Shown here: in pieces, positions 44,485 through 52,551 of the stretch
Position numbering within the stretch: position 1 is the stretch's first letter
How the letters are laid out: each line of letters begins with the position of its first letter
Assembly (NCBI GenBank): GCA_031359995.1
Contig: JANMAT010000003.1
Span: 33,531-97,530 of the forward strand
Reading direction: 5' to 3'
Length of the DNA: 64,000 nucleotides
DNA from: JANMAT01 sp031359995
GTDB taxonomy: Bacteria; Actinomycetota; Acidimicrobiia; Acidimicrobiales; Ilumatobacteraceae
The notes under the pieces: model-generated
Database searches by the model: none
Told to the model about the DNA's origin: nothing
Seen by the model: the letters and a program-made list of their open reading frames with translations, nothing else
Made by a program: the position numbers and the translations under genes

Positions 44485-45249
44485 TCAGGCCCCGCGCAAC
44501 CCCATGAGCGACTGGTACAGCTCCATGGTCGGCTCCGACGGTTCGGCGCCGAACAGGAAGGCGCGCAGCTCCTCCAGTGCACGGTGCACGCTCGTGCGGT
44601 TACCCTGCAGGGCGAAGGCCCGCATGCGCAGCTGGTAGAGCGACTCGTCGCCCGGGCGCGCCCGCAGACCGCCGGCGGTGGCCCACACCGCGCCGGTGGG
44701 GTCGCCAGCGGCCAGGCACAGCTGACCGAGGCGCTGGGCCACGTCGACGACGAGCTGCTCGGCGTGGAACACGAGCTGGTCGGCGAACGCCCACTCGTAG
44801 CCGGTGCGCGTGGCGAAGGGCCGGCCGCGAGCCATGCCCAGCGCGTCGCGCAGCACGGGCACCGCCGCGGCCGGCGCGGCGTCGGCCGCCCACCGGAAGC
44901 GGCGCTCTACGCGGTCGATGTCGGTGACGACCTCGGGCGAGAGCCGGTAGCGGTCGTCGTTGGCCGACGGGAACAGCATCGCGCCGTCGAGGCCCACCCC
45001 GAGCCGCATGCGAGCGGTCGAGGAGTGGTTGTTCAACGTCTTGGCGCTGGCCGGCCGTCCGGGCCACAGGTCGTCGCGGATGCGCTCGGCGACCTGGGGT
45101 CCGGGGTGCGTGGCCATCCAGGCGATGAGCTCGACCGTCTTGGGGGTGAGGTCGGTCCACTCCTCGGCATCGTCGCGTCCGACCACGGCGACCCAGCCCA
45201 GCAGGCGGACCTCGACCGCGAACGTTGCCTCCAGGAAGGTCCCGCTCAT
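44485..45249 (-). CDS. SARP/BTAD-family transcriptional regulator (soluble)
   Basis: This 254-aa protein has an N-terminal OmpR-type winged helix (FAVEVRLLGWVAVVG, LTPKTVELIAWMATHPG, NNHSSTARMRLGV) and a bacterial transcriptional activator domain of tetratricopeptide type (AVPVLRDALGMARGRPFA, YEWAFADQLVFHAEQLVVD, PGDESLYQLRMRAFALQG). SARPs activate neighbouring operons by binding direct repeats near the promoter. It is closely similar along its whole length to the last 250 residues of the membrane protein at 45976. It lies between the two WXG100-like genes but on the opposite strand, divergent from the one at 45363. Confidence 0.85.
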   Translation of the reverse strand: MSGTFLEATFAVEVRLLGWVAVVGRDDAEEWTDLTPKTVELIAWMATHPGPQVAERIRDDLWPGRPASAKTLNNHSSTARMRLGVGLDGAMLFPSANDDRYRLSPEVVTDIDRVERRFRWAADAAPAAAVPVLRDALGMARGRPFATRTGYEWAFADQLVFHAEQLVVDVAQRLGQLCLAAGDPTGAVWATAGGLRARPGDESLYQLRMRAFALQGNRTSVHRALEELRAFLFGAEPSEPTMELYQSLMGLRGA

Positions 45250-45362
45250 GATCGGCCGCCGATTCCCGACGAGCGTGTCACAGCCGGGCGCGGGCGGGGT
45301 CGACAGGGAGCAGACGGTGCACGGTGCGCCGTCCGGTCCACCGAACGGAAAGAGGACATCCC

Positions 45363-45857
45363 ATGCCTGCACTCGGCGCAACCCTCGACGACCTCCAGGC
45401 GCTGGCTGATCAGCTCCGTGCCACCAGCAGCGACATCGGCGAGGTCAGCACCACCACGCAGACCCAGATCAAGGCCATCGTCGAGCAGCTCCGCACCTCG
45501 GGCACCCAAGCGGTGACCACCGCCCGAAACCAGATGGAGGCCCTGCGTGCCTCGGTCACCGCTGCTCAGAGCCGCGCCGACGGCGCCGACTGGACGGGCC
45601 ACAACGCCGAGGTGTTCCGCCACGCCTACCAGGACTTCAACCAGTCCATGACGAAGGCCGAGCAGGCCACCAACGGCTACTTCGAGGAGTTCAACACCCT
45701 GCTCGACAAGCTCGGTGGTGACACCGAGACCTACGTCGGCGAGTTCACCACCAGCATGAGCAGCGCCCAGACGTCCACCGACTCCATGGCCACCGCGGTC
45801 GACGCCCAGCATCAGAACCTCGACCAGGTCATGAACACCGGCATGTCGGTGGGCTGA
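45363..45857 (+). CDS. WXG100-family (ESX) protein
   Basis: This 164-aa helical hairpin has the turn motif DWTGHNAEVF (WxG form) after a first long helix and before a second (HAYQDFNQSMTKAEQATNGY). A third helical stretch with Asp/Gln-rich heptads makes it longer than the usual 100 aa. WXG100 proteins are the typical small substrates of type VII systems. AGAGGA precedes the ATG at 45363. A strong expression-type layout with a terminator behind it suggests an abundant secreted product. Confidence 0.85.
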   Translation: MPALGATLDDLQALADQLRATSSDIGEVSTTTQTQIKAIVEQLRTSGTQAVTTARNQMEALRASVTAAQSRADGADWTGHNAEVFRHAYQDFNQSMTKAEQATNGYFEEFNTLLDKLGGDTETYVGEFTTSMSSAQTSTDSMATAVDAQHQNLDQVMNTGMSVG

Positions 45858-45891
45858 GCCTTCTCGCGGTTGGTGAAGCTTCCTCCCACCC

Positions 45892-45920
45892 GGGGCCGGT
45901 CGGATCTTCCGACCGGCCCC
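45892..45920. terminator. Bidirectional terminator between WXG100 gene and Tad operon
   Basis: Perfect 12-bp arms GGGGCCGGTCGG (45892-45903) and CCGACCGGCCCC (45909-45920) with loop ATCTT lie between the converging stops at 45857 and 45976. Confidence 0.75.
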
Positions 45921-45975
45921 GTGCGCGTCGCCGCGGCGATGCCCGACCCTGGATGCACGGTGTGCCGCAGCCCGC

Positions 45976-48900
45976 TCAAGCGCTGCGCTCGCGACCCATC
46001 AGCTGTTCGAACAGCTCGGTGGTCGCCTCGGAGGGCTCGTCCACCCCGGCCAGGTCCTGCAGCTGGGTGCACAGCTCGTTCATTGCCAGGCGTAGGCTGG
46101 CCCGGTTGCCCATGGCGGCGAAGGCGCGCATGCGCAGCTGGTAGAGCGCCTCGTCACCGGGGCGGCCCCGCAGCCCGGCGGCGGTCGCCCACACGGCCCC
46201 GTTGGGGTCGTTGGCCGCCAGGGACAGCTCGCCGAGGCGATGGGCGGCATCGACGACGAGCTGCTCGGCCTGGAACACCAGCTGATCGGCCGCGGCCCAG
46301 TCGAAGCCGGTACGGGCCGTGAACGGCCGGCCCCGCACGAGGGTGAGCCCGACGTGCAGCACGGCGATGGCGGCGGCATCGGCGGCGGTGGCCGCCCACG
46401 TGAGGTGGTGCTCGAGCCGCACGAGGTCGGTGACCACCCCGCCGGTGACGCGGTAGCGGTCGTCGTTGATGGGCGGGAACAGGAGCGCCCCGTCGGCGTC
46501 GGCGCCGAGGGCCTGGCGGGCCAGCGACGCATGGCTGTTCATCGTCCGGGCGGCCGCGTCGCGCACGGACCACAGCTCCGCGCGCAGGCGCTCGGCCGAG
46601 TGCACGCCGGGGTGGGTCGCCAGCCATGCGATGAGCTCGAGTGTCTTGGGCTGCAGGTCGGGCCAGTCGGGGCCACCGGCGGCGCCGACGGCCACGGGGC
46701 CGAGCAACCGCACCTCGACGGCGAAGGCCGGCTCGTGGAACGGTTCGTCGCGGCGGGTGGGCAGCGTGATGGGCAGCAGGTGCTCATCGGCGGCGGCGGC
46801 GTGGTCGAGCAGGTCGGCCACGTGCTCGAGGGTGTCGGTGGGCAACGCGACCGCCACCACGGCGGCGACATCGGTGTCGGCCAGGCGCACGTCAGCCCGG
46901 CCGTCGTCGTGCAGGGTGATGGTGACGTCGGCCGGCGTGGGCCCCAGCACCACGGCGACCACCCCGCGCCCGGGTGCACACAGCTCGCGCAGCTCGGCCA
47001 AGCCGGCGGCGTCGGTGGCGCCGGGGGCGACGAGCAGCACGAGCGGCTCGTGGGTCACGGCCGTGGCGCCCTGGCGGGCCCGGAGCTCGAACAGCGAGTC
47101 GACGCCGTTGTCGGCCAGCAGTTCATCGGTGCTGACCCGCAGCGGTCGGGCCCAGGCCAGGGCCTGGGTCAGGCTGCTGACGGCGTGGACGCGGTGCAGG
47201 TGCTCGAAGCCGGTGTCGGGGAGGCCGACGAGGCGGATGTCGAGCAGGTCGGCGAAGTCGGTGACCGCCAGTTCGAGGGCGATGGCCCGCCCGAAGTCGG
47301 CCGTGCGCGCCGGTGGCCCGACGACGCTGACGTAGGCGGCCGCCTCCAGGTCGACGAGCACCTGGGCGCCGGCGCCGGTGCCGCGGCCGACGGTGACGAG
47401 GCCGGGGCAGGGCGGCACGACCCCGTCGTGCACGTCGGGTTCGTCGCTGCTCCGGGGCAGCTCCCACACCAGGCCGTCGGCACCGGCGAGGCGCCACGGC
47501 TCGACCACCGTGGGGCGTGGCGCCGTCCACGTGAGCGTGAGCAGATCGTCGGCCAGGGTGGCGGTGGCGACCAACGGGTAGGTGCCGTCCCACTCGACGT
47601 CGAGGCGGGGGGCCAGGTGGCGCAGGGCGCGCGGTGCCCAGCGGCACAGCTCGGCGTCGGCCTGGGCCCGAAGGGCCCGTTCCACCAGGGCGACCTCGGC
47701 CGGTGGGGACTCGACGCGATGGCCGGGGCGGCGGCGGTTGAGTCGCTGATGGCGCAGGCGCACCAGCGCCCCCAGCGCGCCGGTGGCCACGACGGTGGCC
47801 CCGAGCAGCCCGGGCAGCAACAGGCCCCGGTCGGATCCATCGCCGGCGTCGGCGGGGGTGGCGACGGTGACCGGTGGGGCGTCCCGGTCCGGCACCGTGG
47901 TGGCGGGCGGGAGTGGGGGCGGCGGGATCTCCGCCACCGCCGGCGGGGGTGGGGGCGGCGGGATCTCGGCCGCCGGGGCCGGGGCGACGGGCGGGAGTGG
48001 GGGCGGCGGGATCTCGGCCACCGCCGGCGGGGGTGGGGGCGGCGGGATCTCGGCCGCCGGGGCCGGCGGCGGGTCGGGCGCGTCGGCGGCAGCCAGGTCG
48101 GCCCCGGCCATGACGGGCGGCAGCACCAGCTCCTGGCCCGGCACGATCAGCTCGGGGTGGCCGGGACGCACGAGGCGGTCGGCGTTGGCGTCGACCGTTC
48201 GCTCGACGTACGGCGCCACCTCGGCCGAGCCGGCAGTGCCGGTGGCGCGCTCGACCTCGTCCTCGGCGATGGACCACAGGCTCTCGCCCCGCTCGACCAC
48301 GTGGGTGCCGCCGACGTCGGCCACCACGGGGACGGCCGGGCGATCGACGGGCGGGAGCACGAGCTCCCAGCCGGGGCGGATGACGTCGGTGCTCGACAGG
48401 TAGGCCACCCCCGGCTCGACTTCACGGCCCAGGTTGGCCTCGTGGATCTCGGTGTGGCGGGCGCCGTCGCCGAGTTGCTGCTCGGCGATGGCCCACAGGC
48501 TGTCCCCGGCGCGCACCACGTACGTGCGGGGCGCCGCGGCCGGGGCCGGCACGACGGCCGGCGCCGACGCGACGGCCGGGGCGGCCACGCTGGTGGGCAC
48601 CAGGATCGGGTAGCCCGGCCGGACCGTGCCGTCGAAGGTGGTGCCGTCGGGCATGGCGCGGCCGTGGTTGAGCTCGCCCAACTCGTCGCGGCGGTTGCCG
48701 TCGCCGAGGTGGCGCACGGCCAGCGAGTACAGGGTGTCGCGGCGCCCGGCCTCGACGATGCTGGTGCCGGGCCGGTGGTCGCGGGCGTCGCTGATGTCGC
48801 CGTCGACGCTGACCACGAGGCCCTGGTCGGGGGCGGGCAGACCGGACACCCCGCCGATGCGACCGACCGTGCCGATGGGGGGCGGTGCACGGTTGGGGGC

Positions 48901-49317
48901 TGGCGCGGCGGTGGCCGCCGATGGCGCGAGCGGTGCCGAGAACGCCGGCACGGTGCGGGCGGTGGACAGCAGCACGGCCGACACAGCCACCAGGTTCCGG
49001 ACCCACTGCGACAGGGGGTTGTGGTAGCGGATGGAACGGTCGACGCGTCGCACGAGGGCCACGACCTCGCTGACCACGCAGCCCAGCAGGTAGGCCAGCA
49101 GGGCCAGGGCGACGGCCACGATGATGCGCTGGATGGCGTCGTCGGAGAGCTCGGTGGCGGTGAGGGCATGGGGCCAGCCCTGCACGCGCAGGAACCCGCG
49201 GGTGAAGGGCCAGCCGAACGCGACGAGCACGGCTGCCGGCACGCCCACCACCACGGCGAGCAGGACCACGAGCGCGCCCAACGCCCGCAGCTTGGTGACC
49301 GGACGATCGGGGTTCAC
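45976..49317 (-). CDS. Membrane protein with three LysM domains fused to a SARP/BTAD regulator
   Basis: This 1113-aa protein has two or three N-terminal transmembrane helices (ALGALVVLLAVVVGVPAAVLV and IIVAVALALLAYLLG), then three LysM-like modules (about 185-235, 265-315 and 337-395; YVVRAGDSLWAIAEQQLG and HVVERGESLWSIAEDEVE). A tandem Pro-rich linker and another helix (LLLPGLLGATVVATGALGAL) follow. A domain of about 270 aa comes next, then from about residue 861 a winged helix (AFAVEVRLLG) plus BTAD region. The topology places peptidoglycan-binding LysM outside and the DNA-binding part inside. Its GTG start overlaps the preceding stop, so it is the last gene of the Tad operon. Such LysM-BTAD proteins occur in other actinobacterial Tad loci; how they reach DNA is not known to me. 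Confidence 0.85.
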   Translation of the reverse strand: MNPDRPVTKLRALGALVVLLAVVVGVPAAVLVAFGWPFTRGFLRVQGWPHALTATELSDDAIQRIIVAVALALLAYLLGCVVSEVVALVRRVDRSIRYHNPLSQWVRNLVAVSAVLLSTARTVPAFSAPLAPSAATAAPAPNRAPPPIGTVGRIGGVSGLPAPDQGLVVSVDGDISDARDHRPGTSIVEAGRRDTLYSLAVRHLGDGNRRDELGELNHGRAMPDGTTFDGTVRPGYPILVPTSVAAPAVASAPAVVPAPAAAPRTYVVRAGDSLWAIAEQQLGDGARHTEIHEANLGREVEPGVAYLSSTDVIRPGWELVLPPVDRPAVPVVADVGGTHVVERGESLWSIAEDEVERATGTAGSAEVAPYVERTVDANADRLVRPGHPELIVPGQELVLPPVMAGADLAAADAPDPPPAPAAEIPPPPPPPAVAEIPPPPLPPVAPAPAAEIPPPPPPPAVAEIPPPPLPPATTVPDRDAPPVTVATPADAGDGSDRGLLLPGLLGATVVATGALGALVRLRHQRLNRRRPGHRVESPPAEVALVERALRAQADAELCRWAPRALRHLAPRLDVEWDGTYPLVATATLADDLLTLTWTAPRPTVVEPWRLAGADGLVWELPRSSDEPDVHDGVVPPCPGLVTVGRGTGAGAQVLVDLEAAAYVSVVGPPARTADFGRAIALELAVTDFADLLDIRLVGLPDTGFEHLHRVHAVSSLTQALAWARPLRVSTDELLADNGVDSLFELRARQGATAVTHEPLVLLVAPGATDAAGLAELRELCAPGRGVVAVVLGPTPADVTITLHDDGRADVRLADTDVAAVVAVALPTDTLEHVADLLDHAAAADEHLLPITLPTRRDEPFHEPAFAVEVRLLGPVAVGAAGGPDWPDLQPKTLELIAWLATHPGVHSAERLRAELWSVRDAAARTMNSHASLARQALGADADGALLFPPINDDRYRVTGGVVTDLVRLEHHLTWAATAADAAAIAVLHVGLTLVRGRPFTARTGFDWAAADQLVFQAEQLVVDAAHRLGELSLAANDPNGAVWATAAGLRGRPGDEALYQLRMRAFAAMGNRASLRLAMNELCTQLQDLAGVDEPSEATTELFEQLMGRERSA
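47905..48072. repeat. Two tandem 84-bp units coding a Pro-rich linker
   Basis: Two 84-bp units start at 47905 and 47989 and are almost identical. Each encodes 28 residues with EIPPPPPPPAVAEIPPPPLP between the LysM modules and the following helix of the protein at 45976. This suggests a recent in-frame duplication in a wall-spanning linker. Confidence 0.8.
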
Positions 49318-49694
49318 AACCGCACCTCCGCGAAACCGGTCTCGACGACGGTGGCCCGGGGGACGCCGACGACAGGGAAGAAGGCCTCGCGCGCCGTGGT
49401 CGCCACCGTGACCTCGATGCGCAGACCCACGATGGTGACCGAGCGGAACTCGAGGCCGTCGATGCGGGCGAGGTAGTCGCGCACCACCTGCTCGACGCGA
49501 TCGCGGTCCACGGCGCCGGTGAACGGGTCGGCGGTCGCCGCCGCCTGGCGGGCGGCCGACTCGGCCGCGGTGATGACCTGGCGCCGAGCCGCCAGCACGG
49601 CCCCGCCATCGAACACGAGTCCGACGGCAAAGAACAGGGCCATGAACATGCCCATCATGGCCAGCGACGCCGACCCGCGATCCGTGCGCGCCAT
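49314..49694 (-). CDS. TadG/Rv3654c-like pseudopilin-type protein
   Basis: This 126-aa protein has a short charged N-terminus (MARTDRGSAS), one hydrophobic helix (LAMMGMFMALFFAVGLVFDGGAVL) and an ARRQVITAAESAARQAA segment typical of the Flp-pilus TadE/TadG and Rv3654c families. The outer region is a small beta domain. Such minor pilins or pilus-assembly proteins sit in the membrane. It starts 3 nt after the previous stop and overlaps the next gene by 4 bp. Confidence 0.75.
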   Translation of the reverse strand: MARTDRGSASLAMMGMFMALFFAVGLVFDGGAVLAARRQVITAAESAARQAAATADPFTGAVDRDRVEQVVRDYLARIDGLEFRSVTIVGLRIEVTVATTAREAFFPVVGVPRATVVETGFAEVRL

Positions 49695-49697
49695 GGC

Positions 49698-50147
49698 TCA
49701 GCCCGCCCGGAAGGCGTCGACGGGATGGGTGGACGTGCCGGTCAGCGTGGTGACGCCCGGCATCCACACGCCGACCAGCGTGGTGTTGCGCAGCGTGCAC
49801 CGCACCGTGACCGTGACGCTGCCGCCGCGCCAGCCCCCACCGTTCGGACCGGGGCTCACCGCGGTCTCGAGCGTGTAGGCGCGGCACGACGTGGTCAGCT
49901 TCGAGCGGTTCACGGTGTCAGTGGCTGCGGCGGTGCCGGCGGTGGGGCCGTCCTCGAGCGAGGCGGCACGCGCCGCCGCGCCGGCCACGTCGGACACCCG
50001 GGCGTTCGACGTGGCGTAGCGCCCGGCCCACGTGACGGCGAGCAGCAGCATGAGCACGACCGGGATGAGCACCATGATCTCGACCGCCATCTCCTGACCG
50101 TGCTCTGCCTCGCCGCGCCGGCGGCCCCGCGTCACCATCGCGCTCAC
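49698..50147 (-). CDS. TadE-like minor pilin protein
   Basis: This protein of about 149 aa has a GQEMAVEIMVLIPVVLMLLLAVTWAGRYATSNARVSDVAGAAARAAS segment, in which the glutamate after a short hydrophilic leader is the TadE/TadF processing-site feature. Its outer part has two cysteines (TTSCRAYTL and VTVRCTL). The GTG at 50147 overlaps the TGA of the previous gene; an ATG three codons later is an alternative start. Confidence 0.75.
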   Translation of the reverse strand: MSAMVTRGRRRGEAEHGQEMAVEIMVLIPVVLMLLLAVTWAGRYATSNARVSDVAGAAARAASLEDGPTAGTAAATDTVNRSKLTTSCRAYTLETAVSPGPNGGGWRGGSVTVTVRCTLRNTTLVGVWMPGVTTLTGTSTHPVDAFRAG

Positions 50148-50521
50148 CGCTCCTTGGGTGCGGCGGCTTCGGCGGTGGCCGTGACCGGGAAGTCGAGACC
50201 GGGCAGGATCGACAGCGCGAGGCCGCGCGCGTTCACGACCACGGTGGCCCCGGCGCGACAGGTGACCGTGGGCATGCCTTCCAGGAAGTTGCCGCCCAGG
50301 CGCTTGCCCAGCGTGGCCCCCTTCGTCTGGGCCTCGGCACACGTGCCGTCGGCCGCGGTGGCGATGCGGCTCGCCTCCTCGGCGGTTGATTCGATGATGT
50401 TGCGGGCGTGCCAGCACAACGCCATCTGGATCACGCCGAAGGTCATGAGCACGAGCACCGGCAGCACGATCATGAGCTCCACCGAACTGGCGGCGCCGTG
50501 GTCACCGCGAGCGCGTCGCAC
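50144..50521 (-). CDS. TadE-like minor pilin protein
   Basis: This 125-aa protein has a basic leader (VRRARGDHGAAS), then SVELMIVLPVLVLMTFGVIQMALCW, the TadE pattern with glutamate at +5 after glycine/alanine, then NIIESTAEEASRIA and a cysteine-containing outer domain. The GTG at 50521 begins 2 nt after the pilin stop. The pair of TadE-like genes probably encodes minor pilins that initiate or cap the Flp pilus. Confidence 0.78.
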   Translation of the reverse strand: MRRARGDHGAASSVELMIVLPVLVLMTFGVIQMALCWHARNIIESTAEEASRIATAADGTCAEAQTKGATLGKRLGGNFLEGMPTVTCRAGATVVVNARGLALSILPGLDFPVTATAEAAAPKER

Positions 50522-50523
50522 GA

Positions 50524-50754
50524 CTACGGGACGTTCGTCTTGGGCGGGTTGTCCACGTTCGCCTTGGCCGCATTGAACTTCGTGACGAAGAAGGCGGCGG
50601 CGGCCACGGCGATGGCGATGGCGGCACCGATGAGGATGAGCTTCTCGACGCCGGCCTCCTGGCCCTCGTCGCGGCGCATCCACTCCTTCACCGCATCGCG
50701 TCGGTCCTGCATCCACAGGATGCTGACGATCTGGAGTTCGAGCAACTTGTCCAT
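50524..50754 (-). CDS. Flp-type pilin candidate
   Basis: This 76-aa protein has a leader of about 37 mainly charged residues (MDKLLELQIVSILWMQDRRD...), then GQEAGVEKLILIGAAIAIAVAAAAFFVTKFN, a single hydrophobic helix preceded by glutamate, and a short Asn/Pro-rich tail. Position between tadC and tadE is standard for the major Flp pilin. The processing site is unusual: the glycine does not stand directly five residues before the glutamate as in G/xxxxE. GGAG precedes ATG 50754; the upstream ATG at 50769 lacks one. Confidence 0.72.
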   Translation of the reverse strand: MDKLLELQIVSILWMQDRRDAVKEWMRRDEGQEAGVEKLILIGAAIAIAVAAAAFFVTKFNAAKANVDNPPKTNVP

Positions 50755-50815
50755 CGGGTCACGCTCCATTTGGTTGAGTACGTCGGGTGTTCGATCGTTC
50801 GACTGTCGAATGCGG

Positions 50816-51709
50816 TCACAGGTTCCGCGACAGCTCGTCGAGCAGGGGGAAGGCGAGGAACAACATGAAGCCGCCGAGGAAGAGGTAGGTGGGGCCGAGC
50901 ATCTTCACGTTGGAGCGATCGGCCCGTCGTTCGATGTCGTCGAGGGAACGGGCCCGCATGGCCTGGGCGATCACGGCGGCGGCATCGGCCGCGTCGCCGC
51001 CGAGCACCGTGGCCCGTTCGACGGAGGCCCCCAGGTCGCCGAGCTCGGGCGTCTTCCACTCGTCGGCCACGGCGGTGAGCGCCTCCCACGTGGTGCGGCC
51101 CATGGCCGGCGCCGAACTGAGGGCGCCGTTGATGGTCTCGAAAGCCCGGCCCTCGCCGGCGGCGGCGGCGTAGCGCACCGCCCACTCGGCCGACCGGCCC
51201 CCGGCCATGACCGATGAGCACAGGGTCAGGTACTGCGACACCGCGTTGCGGAAGGCGGCGCGGCCGATGGCGGCGCGGGCGCGCAAGGCCTGCAGGCTGA
51301 ACGCCGCGCCGAACAGCCCGAGGAGCAGGGCGCCACCGACCACGGGGACGGGCGACACGATGGTGCCGGCGGCGGCGAGGCCACCGAACAGGGCCACGGC
51401 GACGAGGAACCCGATGGCCCCGAAGGCCAGCACCTGGGCGAGCAGCTGGGGCAGCGTGGTCTGGGCCACGAACAGGTCGTCGCCGTAGCGCTCGGCCAGC
51501 CGACGACCCATGGTGGTGCGGGCCAGGTGCTCGGCCAGGCTGGTGACGGCGCCGGGGCGGGGGGCGCCGATCAGGTTGGGGCGGCCCGGTTGCACGCGGC
51601 GGTGGATGGACGTCAGCGACACCGGCGCGGGGCGCACGGCCTTCACGCACAGCGCCACCAGGAGCCCTCCGGCGAGGCCGAGGGCCAGGGCGACGAAGGG
51701 TCGGTTCAC
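50816..51709 (-). CDS. tadC: TadC-like Flp pilus inner-membrane platform protein
   Basis: This 297-aa T2SSF-domain protein has an N-terminal helix, two central helices (LAFGAIGFLVAVALFGGLAAAG, PVVGGALLLGLFGAAFSLQAL), a helical cytoplasmic domain with AAFRNAVSQYLTLCSSVMAGG and ADAAAVIAQAMRAR, and a C-terminal helix (YLFLGGFMLFLAFPLL). It forms the membrane platform with TadB. The GTG at 51709 overlaps the tadB stop by 4 bp. A 61-bp gap to the pilin gene may carry a pilin-specific signal. Confidence 0.86.
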   Translation of the reverse strand: MNRPFVALALGLAGGLLVALCVKAVRPAPVSLTSIHRRVQPGRPNLIGAPRPGAVTSLAEHLARTTMGRRLAERYGDDLFVAQTTLPQLLAQVLAFGAIGFLVAVALFGGLAAAGTIVSPVPVVGGALLLGLFGAAFSLQALRARAAIGRAAFRNAVSQYLTLCSSVMAGGRSAEWAVRYAAAAGEGRAFETINGALSSAPAMGRTTWEALTAVADEWKTPELGDLGASVERATVLGGDAADAAAVIAQAMRARSLDDIERRADRSNVKMLGPTYLFLGGFMLFLAFPLLDELSRNL

Positions 51710-52551
51710 CGCGACGCGCCCAGCGCGGCGGGCCGGCGGATGAGGGTGCGCTCGGGCAGTTCGTAGCGGGCGAGCCGCCGCATCCACCACAGCGACAGCA
51801 CCCAGGTGGCCACCGGCAGGGCGAGGGTGACCTGGCCGGCCGGCGAGCGGTAGTACGTGGCCACGCGGCCCACGAGCCACAGGTAGCCGATGATGGCGGC
51901 GGCCAGCACCATCATGGCCTTGGTGGCGAAGTCGAAGCGGGCGCGGATGCGGTCGACCCGCTCGCGCATGGCCAGCTCGTGGCGGGCGGTGCCGGCCAGC
52001 TCCTCGAGCTGGCCGCGGACCTTGCCGCCCGACAGCTCGAGCGACTGCACCATCGACGAGATGGCGACGTCGGCGGTGGGATGGGCGATGTCCTCGCCGA
52101 GCAACCACAGCGCCTCGCCCAGCGGCACGCCCTGGCGGCCGCGACGCTCGAAACGGCCGAGCGGTTCGGCGAGGTGCTCGGGCGGGTTCATCGACACCTT
52201 GAACAGCACCTGCTGCAGCGACGCGTCGCTGCGCAAGGAGTCGCGCACGGCTTCCAGCCAGAGCGCGATCGCCTCGACGTGTCGCCGTTCGCGGTCGGCG
52301 CCCGAGCCCGCGAACACGCGCCCACGAACCTGGACGCCCACACCGATGGCCACCGCCACCACGACCCAGCGGGACACGACCAGCACCACCAGGCCCACCA
52401 CCAGCCCCTCCAGCGCGCGGCGCATGCGCTGGGCGTCCTGCCGGCGGGGCACGGCGCGCGACACCGACGGCGGCGCCCACAGCAGGCCGACGAGCAGCAC
52501 GCCCACGCCGCCCAGCGCGCCCACCAGCAGGGCCCACCCCAACCGGGTCAC
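51706..52551 (-). CDS. tadB: TadB-like Flp pilus inner-membrane platform protein
   Basis: This 281-aa protein has an N-terminal helix (WALLVGALGGVGVLLVGLLW), a second helix pair, a T2SSF cytoplasmic domain (IALWLEAVRDSLRSDASLQQ, VPLGEALWLLGEDIAHPTAD, ELAGTARHELAMRERVD) and two C-terminal helices (MMVLAAAIIGYLWLVG, VTLALPVATWVLSLWWM). TadB and TadC form the platform that transfers pilin subunits. The GTG start overlaps the tadA stop by 4 bp. Confidence 0.86.
   Translation of the reverse strand: MTRLGWALLVGALGGVGVLLVGLLWAPPSVSRAVPRRQDAQRMRRALEGLVVGLVVLVVSRWVVVAVAIGVGVQVRGRVFAGSGADRERRHVEAIALWLEAVRDSLRSDASLQQVLFKVSMNPPEHLAEPLGRFERRGRQGVPLGEALWLLGEDIAHPTADVAISSMVQSLELSGGKVRGQLEELAGTARHELAMRERVDRIRARFDFATKAMMVLAAAIIGYLWLVGRVATYYRSPAGQVTLALPVATWVLSLWWMRRLARYELPERTLIRRPAALGASR

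Noticed and set aside
46240..49476. 1078-codon plus-strand open frame opposite the LysM-SARP gene
   Set aside because: Gly/Arg/His-rich shadow; the minus strand encodes recognisable LysM and BTAD domains.
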